Part shown: positions 43,285 through 54,414 of the stretch, in pieces
Layout: each line of letters starts with the position of its first letter
Position numbering within the stretch: the first letter of the stretch is position 1
Assembly: GCF_030272615.1 (NCBI RefSeq)
Contig: NC_081410.1
Location: 227,760,915 to 227,824,914, forward strand
Origin: Cryptomeria japonica
Lineage: Eukaryota; Streptophyta; Pinopsida; Cupressales; Cupressaceae
Direction: 5' to 3'
Length of the DNA: 64,000 nucleotides
Made by a program: the position numbers and the translations under genes
The notes under the pieces: generated by a model
Database searches by the model: none
What the model was told of the DNA's origin: nothing
Seen by the model: only the letters and a program-made list of their open reading frames with translations

Positions 43285-43417
43285 GTTTTATTTTGGGAAG
43301 TTTCTTTGGTACCTTTTATTTGTTGTTGTATGGTCGCATTTGTGGGCTTTTAGTCCTCTGCTTTGTATTCCTGGTTTTCCTTGACTAATATTTTACCCTC
43401 TTTTAAAAAAAAAAAAA

Positions 43418-43431
43418 TTAGAAATTCTTTT
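43418..43431. repeat. Target-site duplication of LINE 4, right copy (TTAGAAATTCTTTT)
   Basis: Directly after the A13 tail (43405-43417). Confidence 0.95.
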
Positions 43432-44687
43432 CACTTCTTTAGTTTCTTTAATAGCAATTTGCTTGATACTGTAAATCTTTATACCAATTCAACTAAATAG
43501 TTTCAAATTTTGTTTTTAAATTCCATCTACTTCTTTTATAGTCAATTAATTTAATTGATATCATTAGATAAAATCATTTGTTGTATTGATAATATCTTAA
43601 TTTATCTTTTGAAAATACAATTTGAATTAGCTTGATTTTCAATTGAATTTATTCTTGTGGATTGTGAAGAATTTAATATTTATCTAGTTGAAAGATTAAT
43701 ATTTTGTTTCAAAATTTAGTGCAAAAAGTCTTAAGGATAACTTCAAATGATTTGTTTTTAGATACTTTCATTTTCTAGTTAGACAACCTAAACAAGACTT
43801 TAGGAAAAAGCTAACAACATTGAATATCAATGGTGTCTTTGGCTTGTATTTATGGGTAATATTGTCACACTTTGAGCTACTAGACTTGTAGCCAATAAAG
43901 ATACAACAAGTTTGGGGCATCATCCCTATACATTGTCGAGGTGAAATAAGATACACAATGTTGTGTAAAATCTAAGAAACGGGTAATCTTCATTGGATTG
44001 AAAATTAAAAATATAATTCAAATGAACCAAAATGACATTAGATTAAACAAATTAAAAACCATCACATAGGTTAATAAGAACTTCACATAGTTCTTTTTTC
44101 ATAAGTGATTGCTTTTGAGTTTCAATTGGGTTAATAAAATCATCATAAGAATAGAACTATTGTTACTTCGTTTAAGGGGTGTTATACTATTTTATTAGGA
44201 TTAGACGTTAGATGAAAATAGTAACCAAGTATTGGTTATGTTGAGCAATTACTTATGAATGTAAATGCTTCCCATCATGGATAGTAGTAATAGAGGAACT
44301 ATTTGAGAAGAAAAGATCCTTAGAGAAGGTTGCATACCACATCAAGAATTTCTTAGAAAACAAAACTACATATGTATTGCACCTTGATCTCAATTGAAAG
44401 TGGTGTATGTAGGCATTATGATGAACAAGGGAGGTTAACAGTATGCAAGGGTTCAAATATAGGGTGGGTTGTATTAAACACATATAATATTAACTTGAAC
44501 AATAATAAAAGATTAATCATTCAAGAAAATCATTTGATTAAGGGTGAAATCTCTAAGATAAATTGTATTTTGTATAGGATTTCTTGATTTTGTGAGACTT
44601 TAGGTCAAATTTCAAGGCAAGTTTCAAGAATTTATCTGATAAATATATTATAGTCTTAAAGATAGTAACCTCGATGTGCACTCCCAA
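43432..44687. other. AT-rich intergenic region
   Basis: No gene, RNA or repeat boundary recognised. Confidence 0.7.
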
Positions 44688-45063
44688 TGTTAGAGCATAT
44701 TTAGCTATTAGTTGCTTTTTTACAACTAGCTTTTCTTTTTTGCTCAAGTTCACTTAGGAGTGCTTATTTTAGTTGTGCACCTAAGTTAGATTTTATACAT
44801 CTAGTTTAGATAGAGTTGAGCTTTATTTAGCTCCTGATGCTTGCACTTTTTTATCCATGTGCTTTCTTTATAAGCACCTCGTTGTACAATTGTAACTCAT
44901 CTTGTAATTTTGTATTCTTTGCTTTTGAGTATATATAGCATTCTTTAACGCAACTCTCGTTTGTGGAAGGTGTTCTTGTTTGTCGTTTAATCTTGCAGGC
45001 TTGTGTTGCAAAATTCAACATGGTATCAGAGCTTTGAAAATTCAACATGGTATAAGAGCTTTG
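44688..45063 (+). mobile_element. Ty1/copia-like 5' LTR with primer-binding site, rest missing
   Basis: LTR 44688-45020 (333 bp), TGTTAGAGCA to AATTCAACA, with TGTT/AACA inverted ends. Promoter-like TTTATAAGC at about 44867-44875. Directly after the LTR is TGGTATCAGAGC (45021-45032), the initiator-Met tRNA primer site of most plant copia elements. The last 27 bp (LTR end plus primer site) are duplicated at 45037-45063 with one change in the primer site (TGGTATAAGAGC). Only a short stretch resembling the usual leader follows. No gag, pol or second LTR found. Confidence 0.85.
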
Positions 45064-47158
45064 CTTTGAAATTTCAACACCTAATAGAAGAGTGAAGTCT
45101 TTAGAGAGTGACTCAAGACCCAAATGGTTCCATCAGTCTAAGTCTTTAACCAATGTATATACCTATAATTTATGGATAGATGCCTTCCCCATTGGGGTAG
45201 ATTTCTATCTTGAATCGATACATGAACTCTTATCCTGTATAGATAGATATCAAAATTTGCATAGTTGAATGCTTGTCCCAAATTAGACAAATTCCTAACT
45301 TGTATGGATAGAAGTGCCTAATTATACAAATGATATAACACTTGACAACATGAGTAAAATAATAACATAAAATAGTAGAGGTATTTTTTAGTATTATAGT
45401 TTGGGTTATCACATAACACAAGAATCAACCTTGAAACCTAGCATGGTGTGAACCTATTGATCCTATTTCCCTACAACCTCACGAAATTTATAGATCCATC
45501 AATCATTCCATCTATGCATTCGTATCTTTATCTATCCCAAACCATTATCCAATTTAACTCCATTACATCTCCTTCATCCAAACTTTCACATAATAACTCC
45601 ACCTCCCATCCTCAATTTTCCTTAGAAACACCCTAAGAGAAATTAACCTAGTAATCACTAAAGCTCACAACAACATCCACTAAGTACAACCATTGTAATG
45701 TGATCCATTTGAAGAAACTATGCATAATAAGATATTATTTACTCACAATGGAAGCAAGCACTTGAATTCAAAAAATGCATATAATTTAAAATTTTGAAAA
45801 CTTAAAAAAAATCAAAATAACAAAGATAAAAAATCACACTAGTAGCAACATAAAAAAACTCTTGCTTACTCTAGACAAGTAGCTTGTCGTTTATCGAAAG
45901 GCTTAAATGTAAGCCCCATTATCAGTTTTGCTAGAATCCAAATCTTGTTTAAATTTTCCAAGCACCACAATCAAGATATATCATTCCCTATCCTCAAATT
46001 ACCAAGATATATTTTTCCAACATCAACCACATCATTACCACCATTAAATCACTTAATTATTGGCTTTTAACTTGATCAGAGGCAAAATCTTGTGTCTTTT
46101 TATCACTTGTGAATGTTTACTTTTTTCTTGTGTGTTTCATTTGTTATTATCTAGTTGATCCTTGGGGCATTTCTATGCCCTAACCCTATTGTGTATATTA
46201 GGTTATAAACAATCGGCTTGTGGCTACCTTGTCTTTTAAATAAGTTACATAATCATTATTATAATCGTATATAAGGTATTTAGGTAATCCTAGGGATTAA
46301 AGTTAAGTATCTAAGTTGGAATAGATGGAAACCAAAGTATATTTAACCATATATAAGAGTTAGTGGTTAATTATTATCATCGTGTTGATTATTGTCTTCT
46401 TATTGAAGACTTTTGGAGGTATCCCCCTCGAAGTGGATTAGGAGGTTGCCCATCAAAGTGGCATATTATTATCAAGTATTCAAATCATACTTCATATTAT
46501 ATTTTCAATTGTACAAGTTGTTTCATAATAGGCACATCATGACCAACATCATCATGATCTTCCATATCATGGTGTGTCAAGCCATATGCCTACTTGGATA
46601 TGAATCCCTCACACACTTGACACATCACCACCCTAGTTATAATACATTGTTGCATAATATCAAGTGCTACATAAAACATTGACTATCGACCTTCTATTAG
46701 CATATACCTACATCCAAATTCCATCACATTAGTTCTTCATCATCCATGTGTCATCCTATCCTTCATCTTATCCACTTCAACTCATTTTCATCTTTTACTA
46801 ATATTGTTTAATTGCAATCCTCATATATTTACCCATCTCCCCGCCCATTTCTATCTCTTCAACACCTCTCATCCACTCCTCGTCCCTTTAGAACTAGTTC
46901 TCCTTTCAAGATACCACTTGTGTCATGTACACCTACTTTCTCTCCTGAGAGAGCATCCCTAACCCACCTTCTAACATCATTCCTTCAAACTGACAAGGGC
47001 ACCCCCCTAATTCCATCCCACAAATCATCTATACTTATCCTATTTTCAATGACATTTCTTCTTCTAGCAATAATTCCTCCTTAAGGATGGACAAAATGTA
47101 GATACCTAAAATTAACCGTGTCCTAACAACACATCTAACTCTACCACTTTCAACACCA

Positions 47159-47280
47159 TACTAGGCTAGTTATAACCACATTCTTGTCATCTCAATGATA
47201 ATTAAATAATTAATTTATACTTATTTAATTAATTAAGACTCGTGTCAATACTAGGCTAGTTATGACCACATTCTTGTCAT
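47159..47280. repeat. 32-bp direct repeat pair, 90 bp apart
   Basis: TACTAGGCTAGTTAT-ACCACATTCTTGTCAT at 47159-47190 and 47249-47280 with one difference. The 58 bp between are AT-rich. Confidence 0.85.
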
Positions 47281-47790
47281 TTGGAGTGGTCTTATCGACA
47301 GATGTCCCTTGTCGCAATGACATTAGAGTTCGGCAAGAAATCTCTATCCTCCTTTGTTTTTGCAGTATTGATTAGATGGTTAAGGCTCAACATTGTATGT
47401 AGACTAGCTTTTAGTTGGGTGGTTCAATAGGTTCACCAATTCTCATTTTCATCCTGATTATGCAGTGGGGTTCAGATTGTCATGGCTCAGAATGTGTTTT
47501 CTCAACTAGGAGATAGTTGTGTTGTCCAGATGGTATGCTAAATCTCATATTTCTTCTTGGTTTTTTGTCAAAAATCCTTACTCAATTAATCTCATATGTT
47601 ATATGTAAACTGATAATGTTATGGGTCTCATATGATATTTGTAATTGGATAATGCTAAGGATCTAACTCTATAATGGCTCTGTATAAATTCCTTATATGG
47701 AATTTGCTTTTGGATTTTCTCCTCTTTCTGAGGATGAATTTTCTGCCCTCTTGGCTTCTCATACTTTCTATTGTATTTACTTTTCTTTCT

Positions 47791-47812
47791 TATATATATA
47801 TATATATATATA
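47791..47812. repeat. (TA)11 microsatellite
   Basis: Perfect TA run. Confidence 0.9.
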
Positions 47813-50537
47813 CCTCGGCCTTTTACTTAAAAATAATAATTATAAATTTTTAAGACTTATTTTCTAACACTCCCTCCATCTACACATTAATTTATTAAAC
47901 TAACATCCTACATCCATTTCACTTGATTGATTCAGATATCTAATTGTTTAATTAATTATCCTAAATCCCCAAATCCTATTCTAATCCCTCACCAATGGGA
48001 CAATCATGTCATATCCACAATTTCAAAAAAAATTAAAATCACCAATCCAAAGTCAAACTAACATTCATACATATCCATCAAATCAATTAACCTAATCTTA
48101 GTCACACATCTCCAACTACCTTCAATCCAAACTTTAAACTAGCATTCAATCCTAGTCATCAATGTATCAAGTCAATTATAGCCCTCCATCTTCCAACCAC
48201 TAGAATTTAATCCTTTCTCCTCCCAAGTTCAAATTCAAAATATCCTCTCATAAAATCATAGTCCTCCATCCTAAACCGATTTCAACTATCCATTTATCAT
48301 CATCAAATATATAAATCAAACAAATCCCCAAGTTATTTCAAGGAATATTTTTGGATGTAGAAAATAATGTTGTAGGATTGGGCACCCACACTTTACTCCA
48401 ACAATCAACAATCACTTCACTAATGGTTGTCAAAGGTTTTTTATGGTGAGCTTGATTTTCTTGTCATTTTTGCACACTTTTAGCTCTAATACAATGTATA
48501 GTTCTTAACATAGGATGGGATTTGTATTTTTTGTTGTTTCCTAGTGCTTTTAATCCTATATTTTGGTGCTCGCACTAAAATATTTTTAGATTTTTTTTTA
48601 ATAAATAGTTGAAGTTCTTTAGTGCCTCATTCTATGTAGTTAGAGTCGCTTTTTTATTTAGCCAAAGCCCTTTCATGTTTTTCCTTAGTTATAACCCTAC
48701 TACTTTTTCACTTAGAAAGAGTCTCTTACCTTCTCTTTACTTTTACTATTTTTTAAAAGTTTTTAAAGCAAGTTATAGCTAGTCTATTTAAATGTGTGGC
48801 ATGTGTGACTCGTTGCACTTTTTTTTGTTTTTGCAAGTTTCAAATGAAGCACTAGGTGAATTCAAGAATTATAATTTATATCTATTATTCGAGTATATTA
48901 ATATTATTTAAGTGTTTGAAAAATATTTAATTTCCATATTGTTCACTTAATTTACTTTAAGATATATTCTCATAGTAGTTTTCTTGCAAGGCAAAGCAAG
49001 GGAAAAATGTTATGGTGAATATTGTTGACCCATGCTCATTTATTTATGTGTTTAGCCCACAACAACTAGGTGCATGCATTAACTAGTATAAAATATAATG
49101 TGTTTTGCATGGAAGATGACGAATAACATTATCCCAACCTATCCTTAACATCACTCATCCCTAGGATCTAGATTTAACTTTGTATGTTTGTTGTTCATCA
49201 ACTTAGTTCCTATCTACAAATGTAAAGTTGACCCATTTCATTATGTGAGTGCAAATCTTAACTCCAAATTGAAGGGCACACAATATACTAAGAGGGGGTG
49301 TGTGAATCAAACATGCTAATCTCAAATTGATTAAACATTAGTTATCATAATAACTTCTTTAAGCATGAATCCCAAAACATCAAAGCAACAAGTACTCTGT
49401 TTCCTTAATGATAAATCAATTAGTCAATACACAACCACGCGTCCACATGATGAACATCAAATTTGCATGCAAACTAAAATGAAAAAACCATAGTGAAAAT
49501 AGCTACTTGGATGTATTGCCCAAATCCAACCTCACAAAGTAGTCCAATACATTAAGGAATTTACAATATGAAGTAGGCACCAACCTATCAGACACCAATC
49601 CCCAATTACATTTGCAATCACCAACTTATAGGAGAAACCAATCCCCCACTCCAAGCTTTGAGCACCAACTTAGCAAGTGAGACGCCAATCCTACCAAATT
49701 TACAAGAAATATCGATTGCATACCTTCAAGACTGAATACACAACTTGATTTTGATCTGAACAAACTTCAAAACCCTCCCACATAGTGCATATGATCTTCA
49801 ATCGAAACCACACACAAAGATTGAGATACAACTTACATAGCATCACCCAACTACTACACATCAATCATTACACTTTCAAATATAACAACAATGGACACAC
49901 TAGGAATGAGCCTAGATCAACCATTTATATGTGTTACAATGATTATTACATTCACATGTCAGCCTAGAACAAGATTAATGCATCTACAAGTCAAACACAA
50001 TAATAACCAGGTTAACCAAACATGTAATAGGCTAGGTCTACAAAGCCACGCATTACTCCACAAGAAAGAATACACTATGTATTATTGAATATAGACTTAT
50101 TTGGTCCCAACATTCATCCAGACACTATCTCTAATGAGCACAGGTTACATGCCTCTAGCACATCAAATCCAAACATCAACCTAGTCAGCCAACTAGCACA
50201 GTGACCACTCTGTCACTTCTAACTTTCTACTTGTTGAAGCTCAATTCGAGAACCTCTAGAATCTAACCTAACATGTGTAGACATACACTCCCTTCAAACA
50301 ATAGGTCATAAGTCTCAAGTGCAGTAAAATGTGGAACACAACAAGTTTAGAGTATAAACACACTATCTAAGGAACAAACCTTGGTAACATACCGTGGATA
50401 CTTTCATATTACTTTCAATACACATTGATACAACTCCACAATACGCTCATTTTACACCAAATGGACTCCTCTGACATACCTTTGACATCAATGACAACAT
50501 ATGTTTAGCACAAATGTCTAAATTTAAATTTCTTATT

Positions 50538-50550
50538 TTGGGTCATGTTT
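50538..50550. repeat. Target-site duplication of LINE 6, left copy (TTGGGTCATGTTT)
   Basis: 13 bp identical to 51613-51625. Confidence 0.9.
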
Positions 50551-51612
50551 TTTATATTAAAAGCAACTAAGACAAGGGGGTTGACCCAAGAATAGAACAA
50601 AGAAACAGTGGCAAGCCAACTGTCAACAGAACATCAGCAAAATTACAGCCCTCTTACTTTTCTCTATCAAAAACTATGATCATTCTACGTAAGTTCAACA
50701 GATATATAAAAGTCTTAATAAACATTTTAAACATTTGCCACGCAGGGCAATAGGTAGATAAGTTCAAATATAAACAGAAATTAAAACTATCAGCCCAGAG
50801 GCTACTAGGACCGAACAAAAAACCAGACATCTGAGACATAGAAACAGACTATTTCTTTTTTCCATGGCTCCTCTTGGGGAGGAGCTTCCTAGCCCATTCC
50901 TTGGTAAGGAATTTGAAAAGGGCCCTGTAGTCGTCATCTTCCTTGCTTTTCCCTTTGGTAGAACTTTCCTGCAGGAGACACAGAGTGGTTGCCGAGCAGC
51001 GCATCACATTCAAAGCAAACCTGGAGACGTCGTGCAGCTTGTTTTCCATTGCCTCCATTCTATTGGTGATTTCCTGCACATTATCAAACAAACCCTCCAC
51101 TTTCTTACCCAACTCTACCAGGTTGTTGTCTTCTTCCTCATTTATGCTGCTCACTTCCTCCACCACCATCATCTTCTCGAACCTGAGAGTCGGGGAGGGA
51201 GAATTGGTATGGGATTTGGGGCCGGCCTCTGAACTCATAGAATTTTTAGGGCTTTCAGAGGCATGGGTGGAGCTAACAGAGTGGGGGGTCAAGGTAGACT
51301 GAAACAGGGCCACATTCTCAGAGGGGATGGAATTCCCAGTTTCATGAGAAGAGGGGTCTCTTAGCGATTTTTCAAGGGATTTGGAGGCCAATCTCACATA
51401 ACGGCGGGGGGTGTTGGCCTCATTAGTAATTTCCATATCGGAATCAATCTCCTAGATTCTAACTTTCTTAGGGGTTCTAACATCCTCAAGAGGGCGCTTT
51501 TTGTTTTTCTTACTGCAAGAGTCAATTTCAGGTAGCCGAGGAGGGCTTGTATCGGGTTTAACAGTAGCAATAGCTAGGGAACGATTTTCAACCACATTCT
51601 GGACGGAGATAG
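50551..51612 (-). mobile_element. LINE 6: short 5'-truncated copy carrying only the ORF3 C-terminus and 3' end
   Basis: 1,062 bp flanked by a perfect 13-bp duplication. The minus-strand 3' end reads GCTTTTAATATAAAAA, like the ends of LINE 2 (TTTAATATAAAAAAA) and LINE 3. The 5' end falls inside ORF3. The variable-length duplication, 5' truncation and A-rich end are standard for target-primed reverse transcription, so ORF3 travels with the LINE. Confidence 0.88.
50849..51612 (-). pseudogene. LINE 6 ORF3 C-terminal part
   Basis: Open from the truncation point, with one stop at about 51453, then 195 codons to the stop at 50849. Basic first part (KKNKKRPLEDV, RTPKKVRI), then a Ser/Pro-rich stretch, an acidic part (VVEEVSSINEEEDNNLVEL), a coiled-coil-like helix (GKKVEGLFDNVQEITNRMEA, MENKLHDV), and the shared end ALNVMRCSATTLCLLQ, DDYRALFKFLTKEWARKLLP, ending in basic KRSHGKKK. 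The end module is shared with LINE 3 and LINE 7. Function unknown; the coiled coil and basic ends suggest nucleic-acid or self-binding (inference). Confidence 0.75.
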
Positions 51613-51625
51613 TTGGGTCATGTTT
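51613..51625. repeat. Target-site duplication of LINE 6, right copy (TTGGGTCATGTTT)
   Basis: 13 bp identical to 50538-50550. Confidence 0.9.
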
Positions 51626-52942
51626 CCACACTACATATTAGGCATTAGGAGTAGACTTAAGAAAAACTTGTTTCAAATTACACACTAGACTAGCGTATTA
51701 AAGAATAACTCTAATATGGAGCTAGGATTATTACGAGAATATCATAGTAGCATCATATAGCATTATAACTCCATCATTTGCTTAAACATTGACATCCTAG
51801 ATATACTCCACACCTCTTGTCTTCAATTGTTGTTCGAGAGTTATTAAATCACTCCAACTACGAGCTTGACTAAAGAGAACATAATCCTTGCTTAACAATT
51901 TCCCAATCAATGTATGTATCTAAACCATTTTCCATAATCACAATAACCAAATTTTAGGCTAACTCATTTTTGTGGGTACAAGTGTAATTCCACACCCTAG
52001 TTCACTTCCATTGAGGTTGAGTTTAATTCCACATTTACATGTTTAAATGAGCACAAAGTATAATGAATTTACATGTTTTGAAATGATCATCTAAAGAAGG
52101 CCTTAATTTTTAACATATTGGTGAATCAATTTTTAACAACACATTATATTATTGAAACCTGAGCTAAATATTGCATTTAAATTTTCAAATTATGTATGAG
52201 TAACTATAATAGCTATATAAAATACATCTATGTAAAAAAGGGCAAGAGATCTCGATATTTTATTTACTTAAAAGTTATTTTATTTTTGTTTACATTTATT
52301 GTATTTAATACACATATGGAGACATAAAAAAATTTAAATAATAAATTAATATTTCTACATCTATCTAAAATTGTAATTCAATTTCAAAAATTAATGTACG
52401 TTTGTTCTTCTATAATTTTTTGTACATAGAACAAAAATCAGCATAAACTTAATTATAATCATCATCATTCTCCTTCTAAAGTGTAGTAAGAAAGCCTAGA
52501 AAAAAAAAATTATAAAGAAGTATATAATTATTTAATGTGCCACTTTTTATTCAATATTAATATTTTTGTTTGTAAATGATAGTTAGTTTTCAGATAAAGA
52601 TAAGTCTTTTTGTTGACATAAACATGTCATTGCACTCCACCACTTGCACCACTTGCTATCATTGTAGAATATCTCTAGACTTTAATTTTCCAATTTTAAC
52701 TCTAAAATAATTGTTAAATTTCTAATTTAAGTTGAATCAACAATTATTGTAAAATCATTATAGTCACATTTTAACTATTATTCCACAAATTCAAGTTTCC
52801 TCTACATTATCATCATTCATTAAAATTAAGTACACGAAACCAAAAATATACCAAAAAAAAAAAATACTAAATACTTTCTATTTAAAAAAAAAAAAGAAAT
52901 GAAATTTGTACTTGTAAAAATAAAAATACAATTGACTCATAC
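51626..52942. other. AT-rich sequence downstream of dioxygenase exon 3 (intron 3 or flank)
   Basis: No further dioxygenase exon, no HxD or RxS motif frames and no other gene seen. If the gene is intact this is the start of a very long intron 3. Confidence 0.6.
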
Positions 52943-53041
52943 CGTTTGAGGGCCACTGGTTTGGCCCGTAAAATCTGTTTTTCTGGTCGCCACTCGTTTC
53001 TGAAAATTGGGGACCAATATAGAAGCTTTCCTTCCAATCCC
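52943..53041 (-). CDS. Dioxygenase exon 3
   Basis: 99 nt after acceptor TTCGCAG, ending AACG before donor GTATGA at 52942. Phase 1 in, phase 1 out. Encodes GDWKESFYIG to GPNQWPSN. Confidence 0.85.
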
Positions 53042-53628
53042 CTGCGAAAACCAAAATTAAAACCGACACGCTGTCTTTAGTTTTCTGCTGTTTAGTTTTC
53101 AACTGACAGTCTATTGACTGTCCTATTGTTATCTTTGTATTTTTCCAATAAAAAATAATAATAATTGAGATTACACATTGCCAACAGATAATTTTTCAAA
53201 ACCTAAGAGAAAATTTCTGACCTTGAGACTGCACGGATGGGTTAAGCGCTTCAGCCTGATACGGAGTATAACCTCGATGACTTTCATTCAACACAAGTTT
53301 TATCTTCTCTTCCTGCGGAAGCGCAAAGAAATGCCGACTCTGTTCGAATACTTGATCAAACAACTTTTGTTCGACTCCATGATTGATCACATAAAAAAAT
53401 CCGCAGTCGATGCAGGCCTAAATTTCAATTAATTCATGATTACACAGACAATTTTTGCTTCAAACCCCTAAAATTAAAGCGGATGCAATCCTGACATGAA
53501 ATTTTTTTTTAAAAATAAAATAAAAGCTCACGGAGATTTAAGCGTACCTTGCGAATTTGTACAGCAATTGCTTGTCGATCGGGATTTGAGAGGTCGATGC
53601 AGGCAAGTGGACAATCTACGGATGACAT
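52943..53628 (-). CDS. 2-oxoglutarate/Fe(II)-dependent dioxygenase gene, first three exons only
   Basis: Exons 53548-53628, 53222-53417 and 52943-53041 join in phase across GT/AG introns of 130 and 180 bp to give about 125 residues. Exon 1 starts MSSVDCPLACIDLSNPDRQA, the usual short lead into PxIDLS; the ATG has A at -3. Exon 2 gives ACIDCGFFYVINHG, then FEQSRHFFALPQEEKIKL, then NESHRGYTPYQAEALNP, the complete DIOX_N domain (PF14226). Exon 3 gives GDWKESFYIG and FYGPNQWPSN. From memory this is closest to the uncharacterised Arabidopsis group At1g35190/At4g16765. The catalytic 2OG-FeII_Oxy domain (HxD...H, RxS) is not in the window downstream. Clean splice sites and no stops suggest a live gene or a recent truncation. 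The only host gene seen. Confidence 0.85.
53222..53417 (-). CDS. Dioxygenase exon 2
   Basis: 196 nt after acceptor TTTAG (53418-53422), ending CAAG before donor GTCAGA at 53221. Phase 0 in, phase 1 out. Carries most of DIOX_N. Confidence 0.88.
53548..53628 (-). CDS. Dioxygenase exon 1 (coding part)
   Basis: 27 codons from ATG 53626-53628 to AAG, donor GTACGC at 53547. Phase 0. Confidence 0.8.
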
Positions 53629-53662
53629 ATTTGTTTCCTTCACCTTCTCTTCCCTCCAAATT

Positions 53663-53912
53663 TCTCCTGATTTCTTTACAATCCAACGAAATCCTCCATT
53701 ACAAGTGCAAATTACACATATATTTTTCCTGATTTGTTAATACTCGAGCGAAATCCTCCGTTGTCAGTGCATCTATGACATAAATTTCTCCTGATTTCTT
53801 TATACTCCAGCAAAATCCTCCAATACCAGTGCAAATAACACATAAATGTTTCCTGATTTGTCAATACTCCAGCGAAATCCTCTATTATCAGTGCAAATAA
53901 CACATGAATTTC
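53663..53912. repeat. Four tandem copies of a 62-bp unit upstream of the dioxygenase
   Basis: Units start near 53665, 53728, 53790 and 53852. Each has CCTGATTT, then AATCCTC, then GTGCA and an ACACAT-like end. Copies 1 and 3 (TTTCTTTA) and copies 2 and 4 (TTTGTTAA/TTTGTCAA) look alike in alternation, so duplication of a two-unit block is likely. It lies 35-285 bp upstream of the ATG, in the 5' UTR or promoter. Confidence 0.85.
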
Positions 53913-54414
53913 TCGCCAGAAGGAAATTTCCCCCAAAAAAACCAGAAAATGTACAGAAGTGGACCCCTTGTAGCTAAAACCAGGAGCATGCCTAATCAGC
54001 ATAGATGCCGACTAGCGACCAAAACTTGCGAGTCCCGACGAATCGATAGTAAAAAAAAGATACCTTGGAAACAGAAAATCGTCTCGCAGCAAAAATAAGG
54101 AGGCGTGAATGACTGGTGATGTTTATGCTCTGATAAAAAAAATACAGCGGGTGAAGAGTATGACGAGGAACAAGACAAGGCCAGTTGTCTTTAATGGCAG
54201 CACACACTAATCAAATCTCATGCATCGTAGTACTGGAAGATCAGACAGCTGGAAAATCTTTTCAATAATGAGCTGCAGATTGAAGATCTTTCTTAGGGTT
54301 TCTGACTTGCCAACTTTCAGTCTCATTTAATAGTGAATAGTAGGTATACTGCCTATAGCACTTTGTATTTTGAGGTGTAATTCCATAGTAAATTATAAGA
54401 ATCGTGCCAATTTA
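53913..54414 (-). promoter_or_regulatory. Probable upstream region of the dioxygenase gene
   Basis: Non-repetitive, less AT-rich than its surroundings, without a supported coding exon. A promoter is expected here or in the repeat array from position alone; no TATA box can be called with confidence. Confidence 0.4.

Larger units (their letters stand above)
37183..43417 (+). mobile_element. LINE 4: full-length L1-type element with RNase H
   Basis: 6,235 bp with a 14-bp perfect target duplication and an A13 tail. GC-richer 5' UTR (37183 to about 37520), ORF1 (about 37521-38997), ORF2 (38994-43284) and a 133-bp 3' UTR. ORF1 and ORF2 overlap as ATGA. It differs from LINE 2 in family: an RNase H domain ends ORF2, and there is no ORF3 after it. 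Broken by many stops and a few frameshifts. Confidence 0.93.
45064..50537. other. AT-rich intergenic region
   Basis: About 5.5 kb with no gene recognised. It holds a 32-bp direct repeat (47159-47190 and 47249-47280), a TA microsatellite (47791-47812) and an isolated AAGAGGGGGTGTG block at 49290-49302 that could be an old polypurine tract, too weak to call. Confidence 0.7.

Noticed and set aside
49281-49305. Polypurine tract and LTR start of another retrotransposon
   Set aside because: AAGAGGGGGTGTGTGAATC looks like a tract followed by TG, but no LTR end, primer site or second copy supports it.
53712-54207. Extra minus-strand exons upstream of the dioxygenase exon 1
   Set aside because: The frames run through the 62-bp repeats, which translate repetitively without family features; exon 1 already begins with a good Met.
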